NCBI RefSeq assembly: GCF_905220415.1 | Contig: NC_059568.1 | Span: 11,408,001 to 11,472,000 of the forward strand | DNA: 64,000 nt | DNA from: Colias croceus | Lineage: Eukaryota; Arthropoda; Insecta; Lepidoptera; Pieridae | Direction: 5' to 3' | Shown here: positions 36,801-51,800 of the stretch, piece after piece | How the letters are laid out: each line of letters begins with the position of its first letter | How positions within the stretch are numbered: the stretch's first letter is position 1 | Notes under the pieces: model-generated | The model's database searches: none | What the model saw: only the letters and a program-made list of their open reading frames with translations | Told to the model about the DNA's origin: nothing | Translations under genes and position numbers: made by a program

Positions 36801-39800
36801 TGCTTACGAAAGTATTCGAAGCGAAACACATGAAAGAAAAACGGTGTCTAATACTACCTACCTTTTATTCCTAACAAACATACATATATGTAATGTTCTG
36901 AGCTTATTTAGCCGTCTTTATATGAAATGCATGTTACGGATTTTTTACTAGTTAATTGATTCAATTATCCGGTTTAATAAATATATTATACAAGTTCTTT
37001 CCTTTGTCCTTGCTCTAACAAATATGTATTTACTCACGGGAAGGTGGATTCCGGTCGATACGTAAATATCAAATTATATATCGCACTTGTAATGTATCCG
37101 TTACAATTGCATACATATATTGATCTGATTTCCCTTTAAAGTATCTTAGCCTTACAGAGATAACATTATCGATTCACATCTATAATAAAATATTGATGTA
37201 GAATATATGAATAACGTGTACCAGATTTTCAGGCAGCTTAAAATACATTTATAGCAATCTATTGCATTATGAAAAGGCAAGACTTAAAACGATGTCTATA
37301 AATAGGGCAAATAATATATTAAGATTCAAGATTGTCTTTTCATATTTAGATAGATGTGAGTATTTTGTATGCATAAATCTAAAGTTTATTCGTGCCTGTT
37401 GTTAAATAATACATAGTTACTTCACTTTTTTCGTTATCACTCACTTTCGTCAAGTTAAGTCAAAGCTATATACCGTTAAGGAAGTATTTAAATGTGAATA
37501 ATTCAAGTATACAATAAACATTATACAAGTTGCTCTTGCCAACTGAAAATAAGTTAATTAATAGATAACATCTATATCCAACAATATTTGTTCATTTATA
37601 ATTTTTGCTGATAATAACATTAACAGACAATAATTATGCAAAAAATGCACGTATTTAAGATATTTTATTTTTGATAAAACAAAACGTATCTAATTATAAT
37701 TGTACTTAATACTTATGTATTCACATAATATATAAAATAGTACCTTCGTATCTAGTTAGTTCCTTTGTTCAATTCAAAATTGGTTCGGTTTTTAAATCAA
37801 ATGGTCTAACAATCCTTGTTCTACTTGGTTTTTATTCTCGACCACATAGTTCCAGAAAATATTTTTCATTAGTTAATATAATCGGCATTATTATTGCGAC
37901 ATGACACTAAAACTAAATTATCAGATATTTAATTGGAAGTTATTCGATGCAAAAACATTAAAAATGCAGCGGATACTGAATTGTAAGTAAGCGTGCCGAA
38001 TAAGATAAGATATTATTACACCTTATGATTATCATTTCTATGTGACTAATTTCATGATATTATATAGTCGTTCTTAACCATTAAGTTTTTTTTAACAATG
38101 CTAAATAGGATTAACTTGAGTGTTTTTGTGCCGTGTTCTTATTGGTTTTTTTTTGTACTTAATGATTTTGAATTTTATTTTTATATTGTAATTTATATTT
38201 GGTATTTATAATTTTACTTGTTATTCAACATTTCAATATAATTGTTTTTAGACTAATTAAAAATTGATAAGAATATTAAAAATAAAAGAAAAAGCAAAAA
38301 ATTTCTCTGGACTATAATCCAGAGGTGGCGCGAACACCCTGTGATGGCGGGTGCCTTAAAAAAAACCCGCACTTGGCCATCGTGGTGGACTGTAATATAA
38401 TATACACTAAGGCCTGTACCCTCATAGGAGGCCCGTGTCCCAGAAGTGGGAACGTAAATGGGCTGATGATGATGATTCAAAAATGCAAGAAGTGATACGA
38501 TCCTGTAGTTCCAGTACCTAAAGTGTAAGGGAATGAACTTATAAAAAATATTTTGTTCACAAGTTTTAACATATTGCATAGATACCTTAATAGGTTAAAG
38601 GGTCTCTGATTTTTATTTTATGCAGCGTTTCGATTTGATATAGGTAATTGGGTAATATAAATCTCGTCTCCAACTGGTTATTTAATGTCAATGAGTACGT
38701 AATGTTCTCTGGGCCATAAGCTATACGCTATCAAGCATAATCTAACTCGCTAACTTGTATCGAATCATTCATAAATTAATTGTAATTATATGTAAATGTT
38801 CGGTTGCAACATTGAATAGTAACGTTTTGCGGATGTACTCGTAAATCTTTTTACAATGACAGTGACCACGAAGCGAAAGTCATCATCACAATAGCTTGGG
38901 AATTCATTACCGGCTCATCTAGTGAAATCTTGCGTCTGTACAAAGACTCCTTTGTTTTTTTCTACTCATATAAGTAGACTCTCAGACGCAATTTAACATT
39001 TAAATGGAATAATGATTATTGTTAGAGATTTCCTCATTATATTTTACAATGAAAAAATCTTAACAAAAGAGCAACTAATTTGTTTTCGGTTACATACTTG
39101 GATGAAACATTGTTGGAAAGAAAGTCGGATTTAATTATATTAAAAATAAAGATTATTTTTTTAAATAGATAGGTACATAAAGGTAAACTGAGTTTTAAAT
39201 GGGCAGCTACGTAGAAAAAAACGCTTCAGTTACCTAAGGTCTGTGTTCGTGTCAGTTTTGTGCTAATATCAATATTAATTCACTATTATTTATCTATACA
39301 TATAATAAAATCGTAGGAAAGTCAAAACTGTACATTGAATATTTTTTTAAAAGAATACCTGGGCCGTGATCTATAATCGATATAGAAGCCAAAAACATAG
39401 TTTTTAGAATTTTTGTCTGTTTGTCTGTTTGTCTGTTTGTCTGTTTGTCTGTTTGTCTGTATGTTTGTCCGAGCTAATCTCGAAAAGTACTGCATAGATT
39501 GACTTCAAATTTTGCATGAATATTACTAACAGGTCGGGTGAGGCTATAGGCTACATATTATCAAGCTATCATCTACGGGAGGAGCTGTGAACCTTTATTT
39601 TTCTTACGTATTCCGTGTATTACGACAGCGTACAATCTAAAGACTCATGTTTAAATGTTGGTTTCGAGTAAGCCATGCTATTATCTAGCTTTACAAAATA
39701 AAAACTATGTCATTTACGTAATTTGGGCAGAGAAACAGTTTAATGAATTTAGTAGTATAAAGACAAATTAGAAACAGCGCCATCTATTAAATGTTAATTT

Positions 39801-39843
39801 ACACGTTAACTATTGGAAATTAATAATCAAATGACGCATATAT

Positions 39844-39879
<36 letters not shown>

Positions 39880-42800
39880 GTTTTCATGGCAAGAAGATGT
39901 GACTAATAAATGTTGTTTGACAATATCTAGATTGACACTATAAAAATTATGCCATTTAAGTAACTTGGGAAGAGAAACATAGCTTAAAGAATGTAAGTTG
40001 TATAATGTTAATTTTGTAACAGCGCCATCTATGAGATTTCGTAAAAATCAAATCAATTTACATGTTAACACTACTGAACACAATGTTAAAAATTAATAAT
40101 TTAAATATAATTATGTTATTTATTTATTTAACTCTTTAACCCATATCTTCCGTTCCCTATAAGATATATTTCGTGTAAATAATAAACTATATTTTTTTTA
40201 AAGTGAGGGTACCTACTTAGATGTTTATTATTTTAAGTAAAAATAGACACCATTATCTACAGTTAATCTAATGATTGTGTTCCAAAGAGTATAATAATAT
40301 ATTGTTGTGTTCATTAGTTACAATTTTTAAAATCTTCGTGTTTTATAAATTTACTAGCTTACCGCCCGCGGCTTCGTCCGCTTTGTCTAAAACCTAATAA
40401 ATTATGTACTAAAACCTTCCTCTTGAATCAGTCTATCTATTAAAAAAACCGCATCAAAATCTGTTGCGAAGTTTTAAAGATTTAAGCATACAAAGGGACA
40501 TAGGGACATAGGGACACAGAAAGCGACTTTTTTTATACTATGTAGTGATATTTATAAAGCAATTGAATGCCATAAAACCAAAAATATCAAATGCAATCTT
40601 CGTGTTTTGTGAATTTTCACCATCATGCGTTCCCACATAAGTTGTTACTTACAGGTATTTATTGAAATGAAATGAAATGAATGATTCTTTTATTATTTTG
40701 AGGTGCATTGGGAACAGAAGTTTTTGATAAAATTTTATTTGTAAGTAGCTTTTTTTATAGATTTACAGTTAACTTTTGATTTTTTTTATTCAATGCTAAT
40801 AAAATTATATCGCCTTTGGAAGACGATTTCTGCTGATATTTTTACTACACCACTTGAAAATTGATGATTTGATGATAAAGACAGTAGCAGCGAGGAGTGG
40901 AAATTAGTAATCATCCGCTTCGTCAATTTTTGACTGAAGTTAATGTCCAACGTCCAATGGTTCAATCATTGGAAGTATCTCGGGAAATTTTGGAGGATAT
41001 TTTTCAGGAAGGAGAGGAGGGGCAGCCAACCACATATCAAACTACTACGTTTTAGTACCGAAAAAAATGTTATTGCCAAATGAAACGTAAATTTTGCACT
41101 CACAACTTTACAAGTAATGTTTTTATTTTGACTTTGCGGTTATCTGATTATAATATTTATCGTTATGGCTATCGACGTACCGACCGTACTGGGATCAGAG
41201 TAGGTACATGATATACAGTTCATCATCCCGGATTGCTTAGAGCATTTTCACACTGAAAAAGATGTTTTCTTTGAATCGTAGTTGCTTCATTTATTTATTT
41301 TTAATCATTTTAAATAATATGTTTTATATTTTATAAATATATCATTTTCATTATTTAAGTTGATAAAATAAATTATGTAACGGTTTTATAAGAAAACACA
41401 TTATATTTGTTAGGCGATGGTGATTTCTTCCAGGCAAAAGAAATCATCTTCAGGATGGAATCATCCTGGATCATCTTCAGAATCATCTTCTGAATCATCT
41501 TCAGAATCATCTTCAGAATCATCTTCAGGATGGAATCATCATCATGGATCCAGATGGGGGTCAAGTGACGCGGGCCACGTACCTACCACAAACATGCTTA
41601 GTTTGTGGTATCGAGCGCGAAAGATAGTCATCGTGTTTTTAGTAAAGTTACTATGTAAACTAACGTAATTTAATACTTAGGTACATATTCTATAATGGTG
41701 TGCTCAAACTGTTAATCTACATTTAATTTAGATTATTATTTGATACTAAGTAATGTAGAATTTAAACCACATTCATGTTTTCTTCAGATTTTAAGATTTT
41801 ATTATCAGAGTGTTCAATTTTAATGTAGTTAAATTTTATAAGAGACAATAATTAAGAAAATTTTAAAATAAAGTGTCACGTATTTTTTTTAAACAACGAA
41901 TGACGAAAAACGACCTAATCGCGGACGAAGTCGCGGGCAACAGCTAGTACACTATAATTCAGATCAGTTATATGTACACCAATTGTGTCAAAAGTGTCGA
42001 ACAGGAACACCTTGTCGTATTATGAATTTATGTATCTCATTTGTTTATTCTTATATCAGCTGATTGTTAAATTACAATTATCTTCAAAACGCATTGCGCT
42101 TAAAACCTTTAAATGGAAAGAGGTGTTGAATATAAATGTATCATTCGTAATCGAAGCAATGTTGTAACCGAACATTTGAAGGCTGTATTCGATACGTGTA
42201 AACTAGTTAAAGACATTAAAGAGCGGTCTTTACAGAAAATAGAGTCGTTAAGTATTCATAACATAAACAATTTTCTTTAATTAAGCCTTTGACTCGGTTC
42301 ATCAATTGGTAGCCAGGGTATCGGCAAAGGTTGTTGTGCAATAACTTCGGCCAATAAATTGTGATTGTGATATAGAGCAAATTTAATGTTTTTATACGTT
42401 ACTTCATAGCATATTTTGTAAAATTGTATAATAAATTGTTTGTAAAAATATCATGGTACAAAGTGTAAGGAGTGTTTTTTGGATAAAGTAATTAATACTT
42501 TATTGTGTCGAACTAGACGTTTAATTATAAATTTTGCTATTATCTATAAAGATTATTTGAAGAAAATAGAGATTTTTATTGATATACTGTCACATAATAT
42601 TTTCCATAATCTGCAATAAACCAGCTTGTTCATTAATTTCTAATAATTCTATTAATCAATAATCATATTATACTTTGCATTAGGTTTATCCTTTTAAAGA
42701 CATATTGATATTAAAACTGCATTAATTTTCATAAATTAATATGTACATTGGCATAAGATTGTTTATAAATCATAAATGTGTGTTAGATATTTATTGTGAT

Positions 42801-45800
42801 TAAAGCTGCAGCTCTAACATTACGTTATTAGAGCAGAAGGTACTAAAAGTCATATTACTGCGAATAATAAGTCCATTTAGGATGATGAATGAGTGTTCGA
42901 GAACCTGAAGTATTAAAAAACATGTTGGATAATATTAACTGGTTATCCTATATTTTGATAGCAATAACATAACCTTGATTGGCCATACAAGATGTCTTGC
43001 AGCAAATTGATACGCACAATCACACGATATTATCATTTCATAAACTCCTAATTTGGTGCTCCATAAATTATACAAAAAAAACAGTCCTTTATCGTAGTTT
43101 GCGCAAATGTTTGATATTATTCAAGACGTGATCTCTTTACTATTGGAAATAATGATAATTGATCGGCTAGCCTCGGCAGCATATTCTGGTAATTCTTAGA
43201 CTAGTTTTGTCCATATCACGGCGCAGTAATTAAAACGACGTTATCGACCACGCATGAACGTATGTGTATGTATGTAGTACAAGGCGATCGCTGTTCTGTA
43301 CGCTGCTTAGCTTAGTTCATAGAAAACTGGGTCACAAATACCGTCCAATTTGAAAATTATACTATTTTTGGCTCTTAAAAATGTATCTATTTGTTCTATG
43401 AAATGGGGATGGGTACATTAACACAAAGTCATAGATAACTAACTATGTAGTTACCTATAGCCTCTAAGAATTACTTTCAAACTCAAACTGAAACTTCTTT
43501 CATTGTTTCTACTATGTAGAGAAAAATGCCAGTATCCACACAAAATACAAATACCATATACAATAGGTAGGTAGTATCAAAATGGATTAAAATTAAAAAG
43601 AGCAAGTGTTTTTACAATAGGTAATACCGAATACGCTAGACATTTTCATCCAATAAGAACAACATTTGTCCTTCACATTTCGATCAGAAGCTGCGGCGAG
43701 ATGAGGCGATTTAAGCATTTTGTATTGGACATAGAACTGTAATCAAATTCGAGAGCCATGGTGGAATGCGCATTGGACAATTACTCTTATACTCGTATGT
43801 ACTCCGAAATCTTAATTACATATTTGTTTGTAGATATAAATTAAGAAATACATAGTTATCAGACATAAATAATTGAAAATAAAAATCGGCATATCAATCT
43901 ACCTAATGCATTAATTTGGTAGTTCACATCAGACTGTACAAGTGTACGTGTACATAATATGAAATTGAAAATTATCGTTGCTGAAATTGTAGATTATTTA
44001 CAAATATAATCCATAGTGATCATAAAAGCAAATATTAAATAGGACTAGTCTACTAGAGAAATGATTGGGATAGGTCATAGGAGCTCACGATTCAATTTGG
44101 CTTTTGCAATTAGGTATAATATTGTCTTTACGACAAAAAAGGTTCTAAAAATAGTAAGTGTGCCATAAAATTATTGAAACGCGGCAAGGTTATAACAAGT
44201 GGCTATGAGAATGAATTTGGGCGTGACAAAAACATTAAATTATTGCACGTTAAAGTGGATAATCGTGAGGACGAGCTCGATTTGACGACTTCAAGTTGGT
44301 TTCTCGTGCGGCTCGCGCAGATGTGATGGGAACTGCGTGCTTACTGCCGGCGATGTTAGACTAATGTGAACAAGGACAAATAGTATAACTTAGATTTCAG
44401 TTACAAAAGCTACAATTGGATCAATAGGATCGAGCCAATTTGAGGATAAACGATTGTTCAGTTTCATAAGAGAGTAAGTAGGTATTCAGATACCTCTTCC
44501 AAACAATTATTTTGAATTTATTATCACGATAAATTATTTATAAAAGTTATGCCTAAATCTAAATATGGTTTCAAAACTATGCAACATATTTTTGAAACAC
44601 TTGTGATATATTTACAGACTCTATGTAACAAATAGAAAGCTTGATTAGTTTAACAGCATTCCAACCTTTCTCGTAACAAATGGCCTAAAATGTAACAAGC
44701 AGTCATTAATTACAAAATTATAAGGCAATATTTTGTAACTATTTCTCCGAGGCGATGTCGACGTCCATTGATAAATTACCTACGGCGACAAAGAAATGTT
44801 TTCGCTATGATTTACAAATGAAAAGAGGCAGTCACGACACGGCTCAGCCGGCGACTGTCGATTCGATCCATTATGTAACCAAACATGCACTATCAAAACA
44901 GTTGACAATATTATTGTGCAATGATTAACATCTAGTCAAGTGAAATAACATGTTTGCTAGTAGTTGGAAATAAGTATGTCTGTATGTGTTACTAAGTATG
45001 AATGAAAACACGGTTTGTCGGAACTCATATGGGCGCTATGTATGTAAAGAGCGATAAAATACTATTTCTGTGCTATCCTGAAGGATATCCATTCATGTTA
45101 GGTAGGTATTCGTTTTGTTTCTAATTAGGCTGTGATTAATAATTATTATTTAATAATCCTATTAAGTAATGCATGATTATTGATTTTATCGTGAAAATAG
45201 TAGGTATCAATTATGTTTGTTAAAATCGAATCGTGACAAATCAACAACAATTGGTTTTTGTATAATTTATGGTTATGCCCAAACGTAGGTACTTACAATA
45301 AAAAAGGTTCTAATAATATTGAATCTCGCGCACGCGAAACATTATTGCGCACGATACCAAGCAATTTAGCGACTGAATAATAATTTTAACCGATATTACT
45401 ATTTACTGCTCAATAAAATGTACAAGGTCCCATTCAGAAAATTCTTTATGTAATAAATTATATCAAGTTCGATCGGACCTCGAAATAAAATGTTAGACTT
45501 TATAAAATATTACATAAACAATTTATTATCTAGCCCTTGGTATTTTTTAATCGAACAATCATCTTAACAAACTAAGTATGCAGCCGTGTACCTAAGTAAA
45601 ATTTAAGGTCATTCTAACAAAAAAAAATATTCATGTGATAATATTAATTACGCAATAATGTAATTGTTTATTATTAACTTTTTTCTTATTTATATACACA
45701 TGCTAAATTACTTCGTAAGAATTAGTTCTATTCCTATCTCAATGTTTACTTACCTACATATAATAAATGTTTAATATTTGAATATTTAACATAATAATTT

Positions 45801-48800
45801 GTTTTGATTATTTTTAAAAGTCGGACAATGGTTTAAATGCTATTTTGATTTTAACACATCTGTGTAAAAGTATTTACGTCATCTGACGAGGCATTTCAAA
45901 AGTTCACCGGCTGCCTTCCGACCTTCTGTAGTAGGTACTCGAGTGTCAAAACAAATGCTATTCGAAGATGAACAACTGCGATTTATGTACAATATGGTCA
46001 TGTTGAGGAAGCGTGACTCAGGATCACGATGACCGAAATAACTGACAGTGCTTTTTATTTTTTGCACACAACATACATACAGTGGTATATACATAGTTCG
46101 CCTGAGACTTATTGTGATGTCAGCTACTTGGGACTGGCGACATAGACGATGAATATATCACTCAAGTCCAATTTTACTATAGAACAATTGCAATTAGGTC
46201 CTGGGAGTTTTTGTGGCAGTCGAATGTACATATTATGCTAATTTTATGTTTAATTATTTAGGTCGAAATTCTAATGTTATCATTGTGTATCTGTGATTCT
46301 GTAGAAGTTGAAAGCAATTGTATACAACTCAAAGTAAACGCGTTCTTGCGTTGATGAAACGAAATCAATCTTTTGACATTTTATTTTGATAATATGTTAT
46401 ATGTTACTGTTGGACCTTGCTACACCTTTCGAGGGGCGGTGACCTATAAAAAGAAAACATAAAGATACACCAAACAAACTGGTCTCATACTGTTATCAAA
46501 TCAAAGACAAACGATCAATACCCAAGAGTAGTATTTTGTAACGATTGTATTGCAAATATTACCACATAATTCTATCTATGGAAGAAATGCTAATTGATTG
46601 TTATGTACATTTGGGATTGATTATAATTATTACGTGTATTGTGTTGATATTTACTCTTCTATATGCAAATATGGGTTATGGGTACGATATATTATACACC
46701 CATATGACCCATACCATACGTCTAGATGGTATGGTGGTTTACCGAAAGAAAATTATTAAATAATTGTTCTTTGTGTAAATTTTCATAGATATAATATATA
46801 AAAAACTTAATCTGTTGAATTAATACTTGTTAAATAAAATCCAATTTGGTTTGGAATGTACAATAAATCCTAGAAGCATGGAAATAATTATTGCATTCCA
46901 AATTCTTTGGTAACCTTATATAATGTGTAGTTCTAACTTTTTCAACAATTCCTACACAGTGCGCGCTATTCAGCTGTGGAATGCGTTACCTGAAAGTATT
47001 AGACGTGCACAATCACTCCCCTCCTTTAAAAAGCTACTCAAAGACTATTATCTATCCCAACAGTAGCTTCTTCAATTTTCTGTTACTATTCCTTTTTGTT
47101 TTTTTTTTTTTTCTTCTCCTTGCTTTACTGCCTTCTGAAGCCATTCATTGTTTTATTCATTATATTTATTTTATTTTAGTATATGTATGTATAATTTTAT
47201 ATGTATTATTTTATGTATTTGTAGTGTAGTAGATATTGTATTTATGATATTAATTTATTTGTATATTTTTATGTAGGTATATATGTTTTTATAAATATAT
47301 ATATATATATATTTTTTCTTTGCATTAATACTTTGTTTGTATTTTTGCACTATCCCATAATCTTCTTGCATTTCCTCTCCCGCCAGGTTGCCTGGTAGAG
47401 ATTGCTGTTTAGCAATAAGGCCGCCTTTTGGGCAATTTATGTTTTTGTATTACTACTTCCTTTTGTATACTATTGTTTGACCATATTTTGCACAATAAAG
47501 AATTATAAATAAATAAAATAAATAAAATGTGCATTTATAAAACTGTTTCTTTTATATCAAAGGTTTTTTTTTCTACATATTTAGCTCCCAAATTAACATC
47601 AGAGCTATGTGTTTTTTTTTACAATAACAACTATCAAGTATTTTACTAGAATGATACAAATTAGAGGATAATCCGTAATATGGACATTATAGCAAAATTA
47701 GAATTAAAATTATTATGACCAGATTTAGACAAGATTTTTTTTAACTCCTCTATAAATATAGAATTGTATAAAAAGTGGAAATATTACTTATGTATTGTGT
47801 TCATTGTACTTACTACTTAGTCAATTTAAAATTTAAACCGTTCTTGGATCTTGGACTAGTCAAGTTTGTTTTACACTTAATTCAGTAGCGAATAATATAT
47901 TTGGCACCGAGTTTACTCTCATATATCTTCAAATGGGACCACCACAATGAATATGAATGGCGCAATACCCAGATAACGAGGCATTAAATACGATACCACC
48001 TATTTAGCGTCTTGTTTTGACCAAAAACGTAACGTAAAAAAGAAATAATATTGAATTAAAAAAGAGGTTCAGTTTCATGTCATTTCATAAGACAGGAACG
48101 CCATTTATTTGTATCTAGGACCGTCTATATAAAGGAGTAGTTCTGATACAGCATGACTCGTAATTAGCTAATCGCCCTATTGCACAATTAAAGCCGACTA
48201 CCTTTAGTTAAGGCGATTCCGGGCTCTGGGGAGCTTTGTATGTGCTATTGTTAAAATGGACGTGATGTTATTTTGTATCTTGGTCAATATTCATAAAACC
48301 TGTTATTTTTATTGATTTATTTCAAGTTATCACATCTCTACCACAGTCTTTACTATTCAATTTAATAAAATTCATGTACCTACCTAATCGTACCTATGCT
48401 TTTAAATATAATGTGTCAAAATATTATAGTTATATCTAATATATAAAAATCAATGCCACTTTTCGTTGTAATTCCATAACTCGAGAACGGCTGAACCGAT
48501 TTCGATAATTCTTTTTTTATTATATTCCTTGAAGTACGAGGATGGTTCTTATGTAGAGAAAACGTTAATATGTACCACGGGCGAAGCCGGGGCGGACCGC
48601 TAGTATGACATAAAAAATATTTTACCACATTTTTCTCATTAATTTAAAAAACTTATAGAATAGTGTTTAATTACAGTACACCTCAAATGTAATACCTACT
48701 TCCAAATACAAACAAGTAGTTTTAGATAATTAGTAAGTTTCGAAATAAAATGCGGTTCGCGTTGGCCCTAGTACGTAATTAGGTTGAAAAAAAAACATCG

Positions 48801-51800
48801 CCTTAAATAGCTATAAATACTATAAATCAATATAAATTCACTGGATTACTTATGATACAGTTTATAGAATCAATACATTGATCAGCTTCATATATCTAAG
48901 ATATGGATTTCTGTTAAATAACTCTGGGTGTGGCCGTGAGAAAGTACATGTAGCATTGATGAACTGTGTTTTTAATGACTGTTAGAAATCAATCTAATTA
49001 ATGCAAATTATGCATTCCATGAAAACCGATCTGAGATTGGGAATATTAAATTTTCGTTTTTATTGCTATTTTACTTATTCAACGCATATCGCATCGGTGT
49101 CAAATTCAAAAGGTCGCTTTGTACACGTAAATATAAAAAAATATATAGTTACTATTGCATAGACGAAAAAATAATCACATAATTGGTCACGTATACACAT
49201 ACAGCAGACTATACATCATTCCAAAATAAATTATTACAATTAAAATAAAAGGTATTTCATTCTTATGATTTCAATTAATGTAGCACATTAAAATCAATTT
49301 ACTTAATAAATTGACATACCTTATACCTGTACAGTTACTTAATAACAAATGCAAAAAGATTTGAATTATCTAACCTTGGCCTTACCTTATAACATTATGT
49401 AAAATAGATTTAAGCTTTCCGCTTATGTTATGTGGGCAGCTTTAAAAATATATCATTTCACAATTGCGAATTTAGTATATAGATAGTTAAATTATAAACA
49501 AAAACTGAAAGTCATAATTCTATAACTTCACACTATAGAACATATCTAATCTCATCGTTGGTTAATTTACACAACTATATTAACATATCTAAAGAGATTG
49601 TGTGTAATTATTTAGTCCATCTCATTAGATAACTAAGTAAAGCTTTTTGCATTAAATTATGAGCCACATTTCTTATTTTATCTCTTAGATTACCTGACAA
49701 ACAACAATAAAATCTCATTACAAGTATTCCGTCATATCCAAAGTGGATTGGTGGTGCAAATAACTTTCACTCATGGAAATATTTGCATTGTTATTACCGA
49801 CGGAATGAACCATAGACATTGTGCCTGTTATAAATAAACGAGTTATGTTAAACGTATAGAAATGTTCGAATTAATTGACCATTTACATTTGGCAGAACGT
49901 TAATTCTGTTAACACTGAATCTTATAATGTTAAACAGCGAGAGGTGGATGAAATCGAAATATGTATGTAGTTGCTAATTCAAACGTTGTAGGTAAGTAGG
50001 TACACGTGGCCCAAGGCACAGAACCTTGCAAGCGTTAAAGAAAGTTCGTTATATAATCAAAAGTAATAATAGACCCTAGGAAATGTATGCCACCAAATTG
50101 ATACATTGGAAAATTACTAAATTGTAAAATGACTATAAATTCATTTTAAATATTGAACTGTACAAAATATAATAGCTGGAATTGTTATTTTTTTGAAAGT
50201 TGAAATCAGATTGAAAATAAAGTATTGTCGTAGTCAGTTTTGAAATATAGGAAAAGTATCTACATCGAGATTTATTGTTATTAGCCTTATATATTGGTTG
50301 TATCGACAGCTGTTGCAAAATAAATTAATAATTTTATCTTAGAATTCGCAAGGTAACTATTTTAAGGATAACAAATTGCGTTCTATCAAACAGTTATATA
50401 ATTACTCACACCCAGACACTTGCGCTATAATTTATAGAGATTATAATATTATAATTATCTACCTACTGTAACGAAATAACGAAAACATAATAAATATTCA
50501 ACTTGTTCCCGAATCCATTTTAATCATGAACACAAGTACAAAGTTAGTTAGTAAAAGATAAAAAAAAAATTATAGTATTGCAGTGCTTATAATAATTATT
50601 CATTATAAATAAACTAACTACAGTAGTACTACTAGGTACCTTATATATTTGGTGTTGGACCTAGATATTCTTCAATATGCACAAACAATAGGTCAATCAA
50701 ACAGACAAAGCAATAACCTTATTTTTAATGGCTATTATAATAATCAATTTGTCATAAAATATGTGTATCTTTAAAGCTTTTTCATAAATATTTATGAATA
50801 ATCATCTTGACGAGCGTTCTATACATATAATATCTTATCAGCGCAGAAATAACTATTAGCTTTATTAATAGCTGCAATATTTATTGCTATTCAACTTCTT
50901 TTACATATTGTACAATTTAGTTACAAAACATAGCACACGTGTTTTACATAATATTTATAAACATTTAAAATTGGGTAAGTCCAACATTGTTTAGCAGCTA
51001 GATTTTATTGTGCTTACGAGATTGATTAGAAAGCAGTAAAACAAGTAAAATTTCCTTTTTAACATAAATCTATATCATGTTTAACTATATATATATATCT
51101 ATCTAATTATAGTATATCTATCTAATTTTGTTTATCGTACGATTTTTAATTGTTTCAGGTTCAATAATATATGTTTGTATATGGCCTATCCGATGTCCTC
51201 TATATTATAATTTTATTCAGTTGTCAACGGGAAATTTCGGCAAGCCAAAGAATTGCAGTCAACACATTCGCTGTAGGTAGATTAGATGGCTGTAGCCGCC
51301 TGTAGGTATCATTGATGGCAATAATTGAAAAATATAAATCAAAGCAGTTACACAGCGGTTTCAAGAACCGCAAGCAAAAAACCTGGTATTATAATTGCAA
51401 TTGGTCGCAAAGGCGAATTTTAATAGCGGATATTTATTCTTGGTAAATATTATTTGAGCAATATATGATTAAATCTAAATTAATTAAGGATATGTATCCT
51501 AAATAAAAGAGAAGGTAATTGCCAAATTATCGCAATATAATGTATAAAACGAGATTACGGATGATTGTACTTATAACTTGTTTATTTAAGACTAAGTAAT
51601 TACTCACTTCAATGAAATTTAAAGTACTACTTCCTAAATATTTTACGATGGAACGAATTAAATAAAAAATATTTCGATTAATATTTCTCGGTAACAATTT
51701 CGTAAATATATAGGTAATATTTAGATTCTTTGTCGACTTATAGAAAAATGCGAACAAGTCTACCTTTCACGCAGCGCCAAGTTTGCTCAATTCACGATTA

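Noticed and set aside
38253..38579. 108-codon minus-strand frame.
   Set aside because: It lies across a LINE 3' tail and AT-rich sequence with no protein signature.
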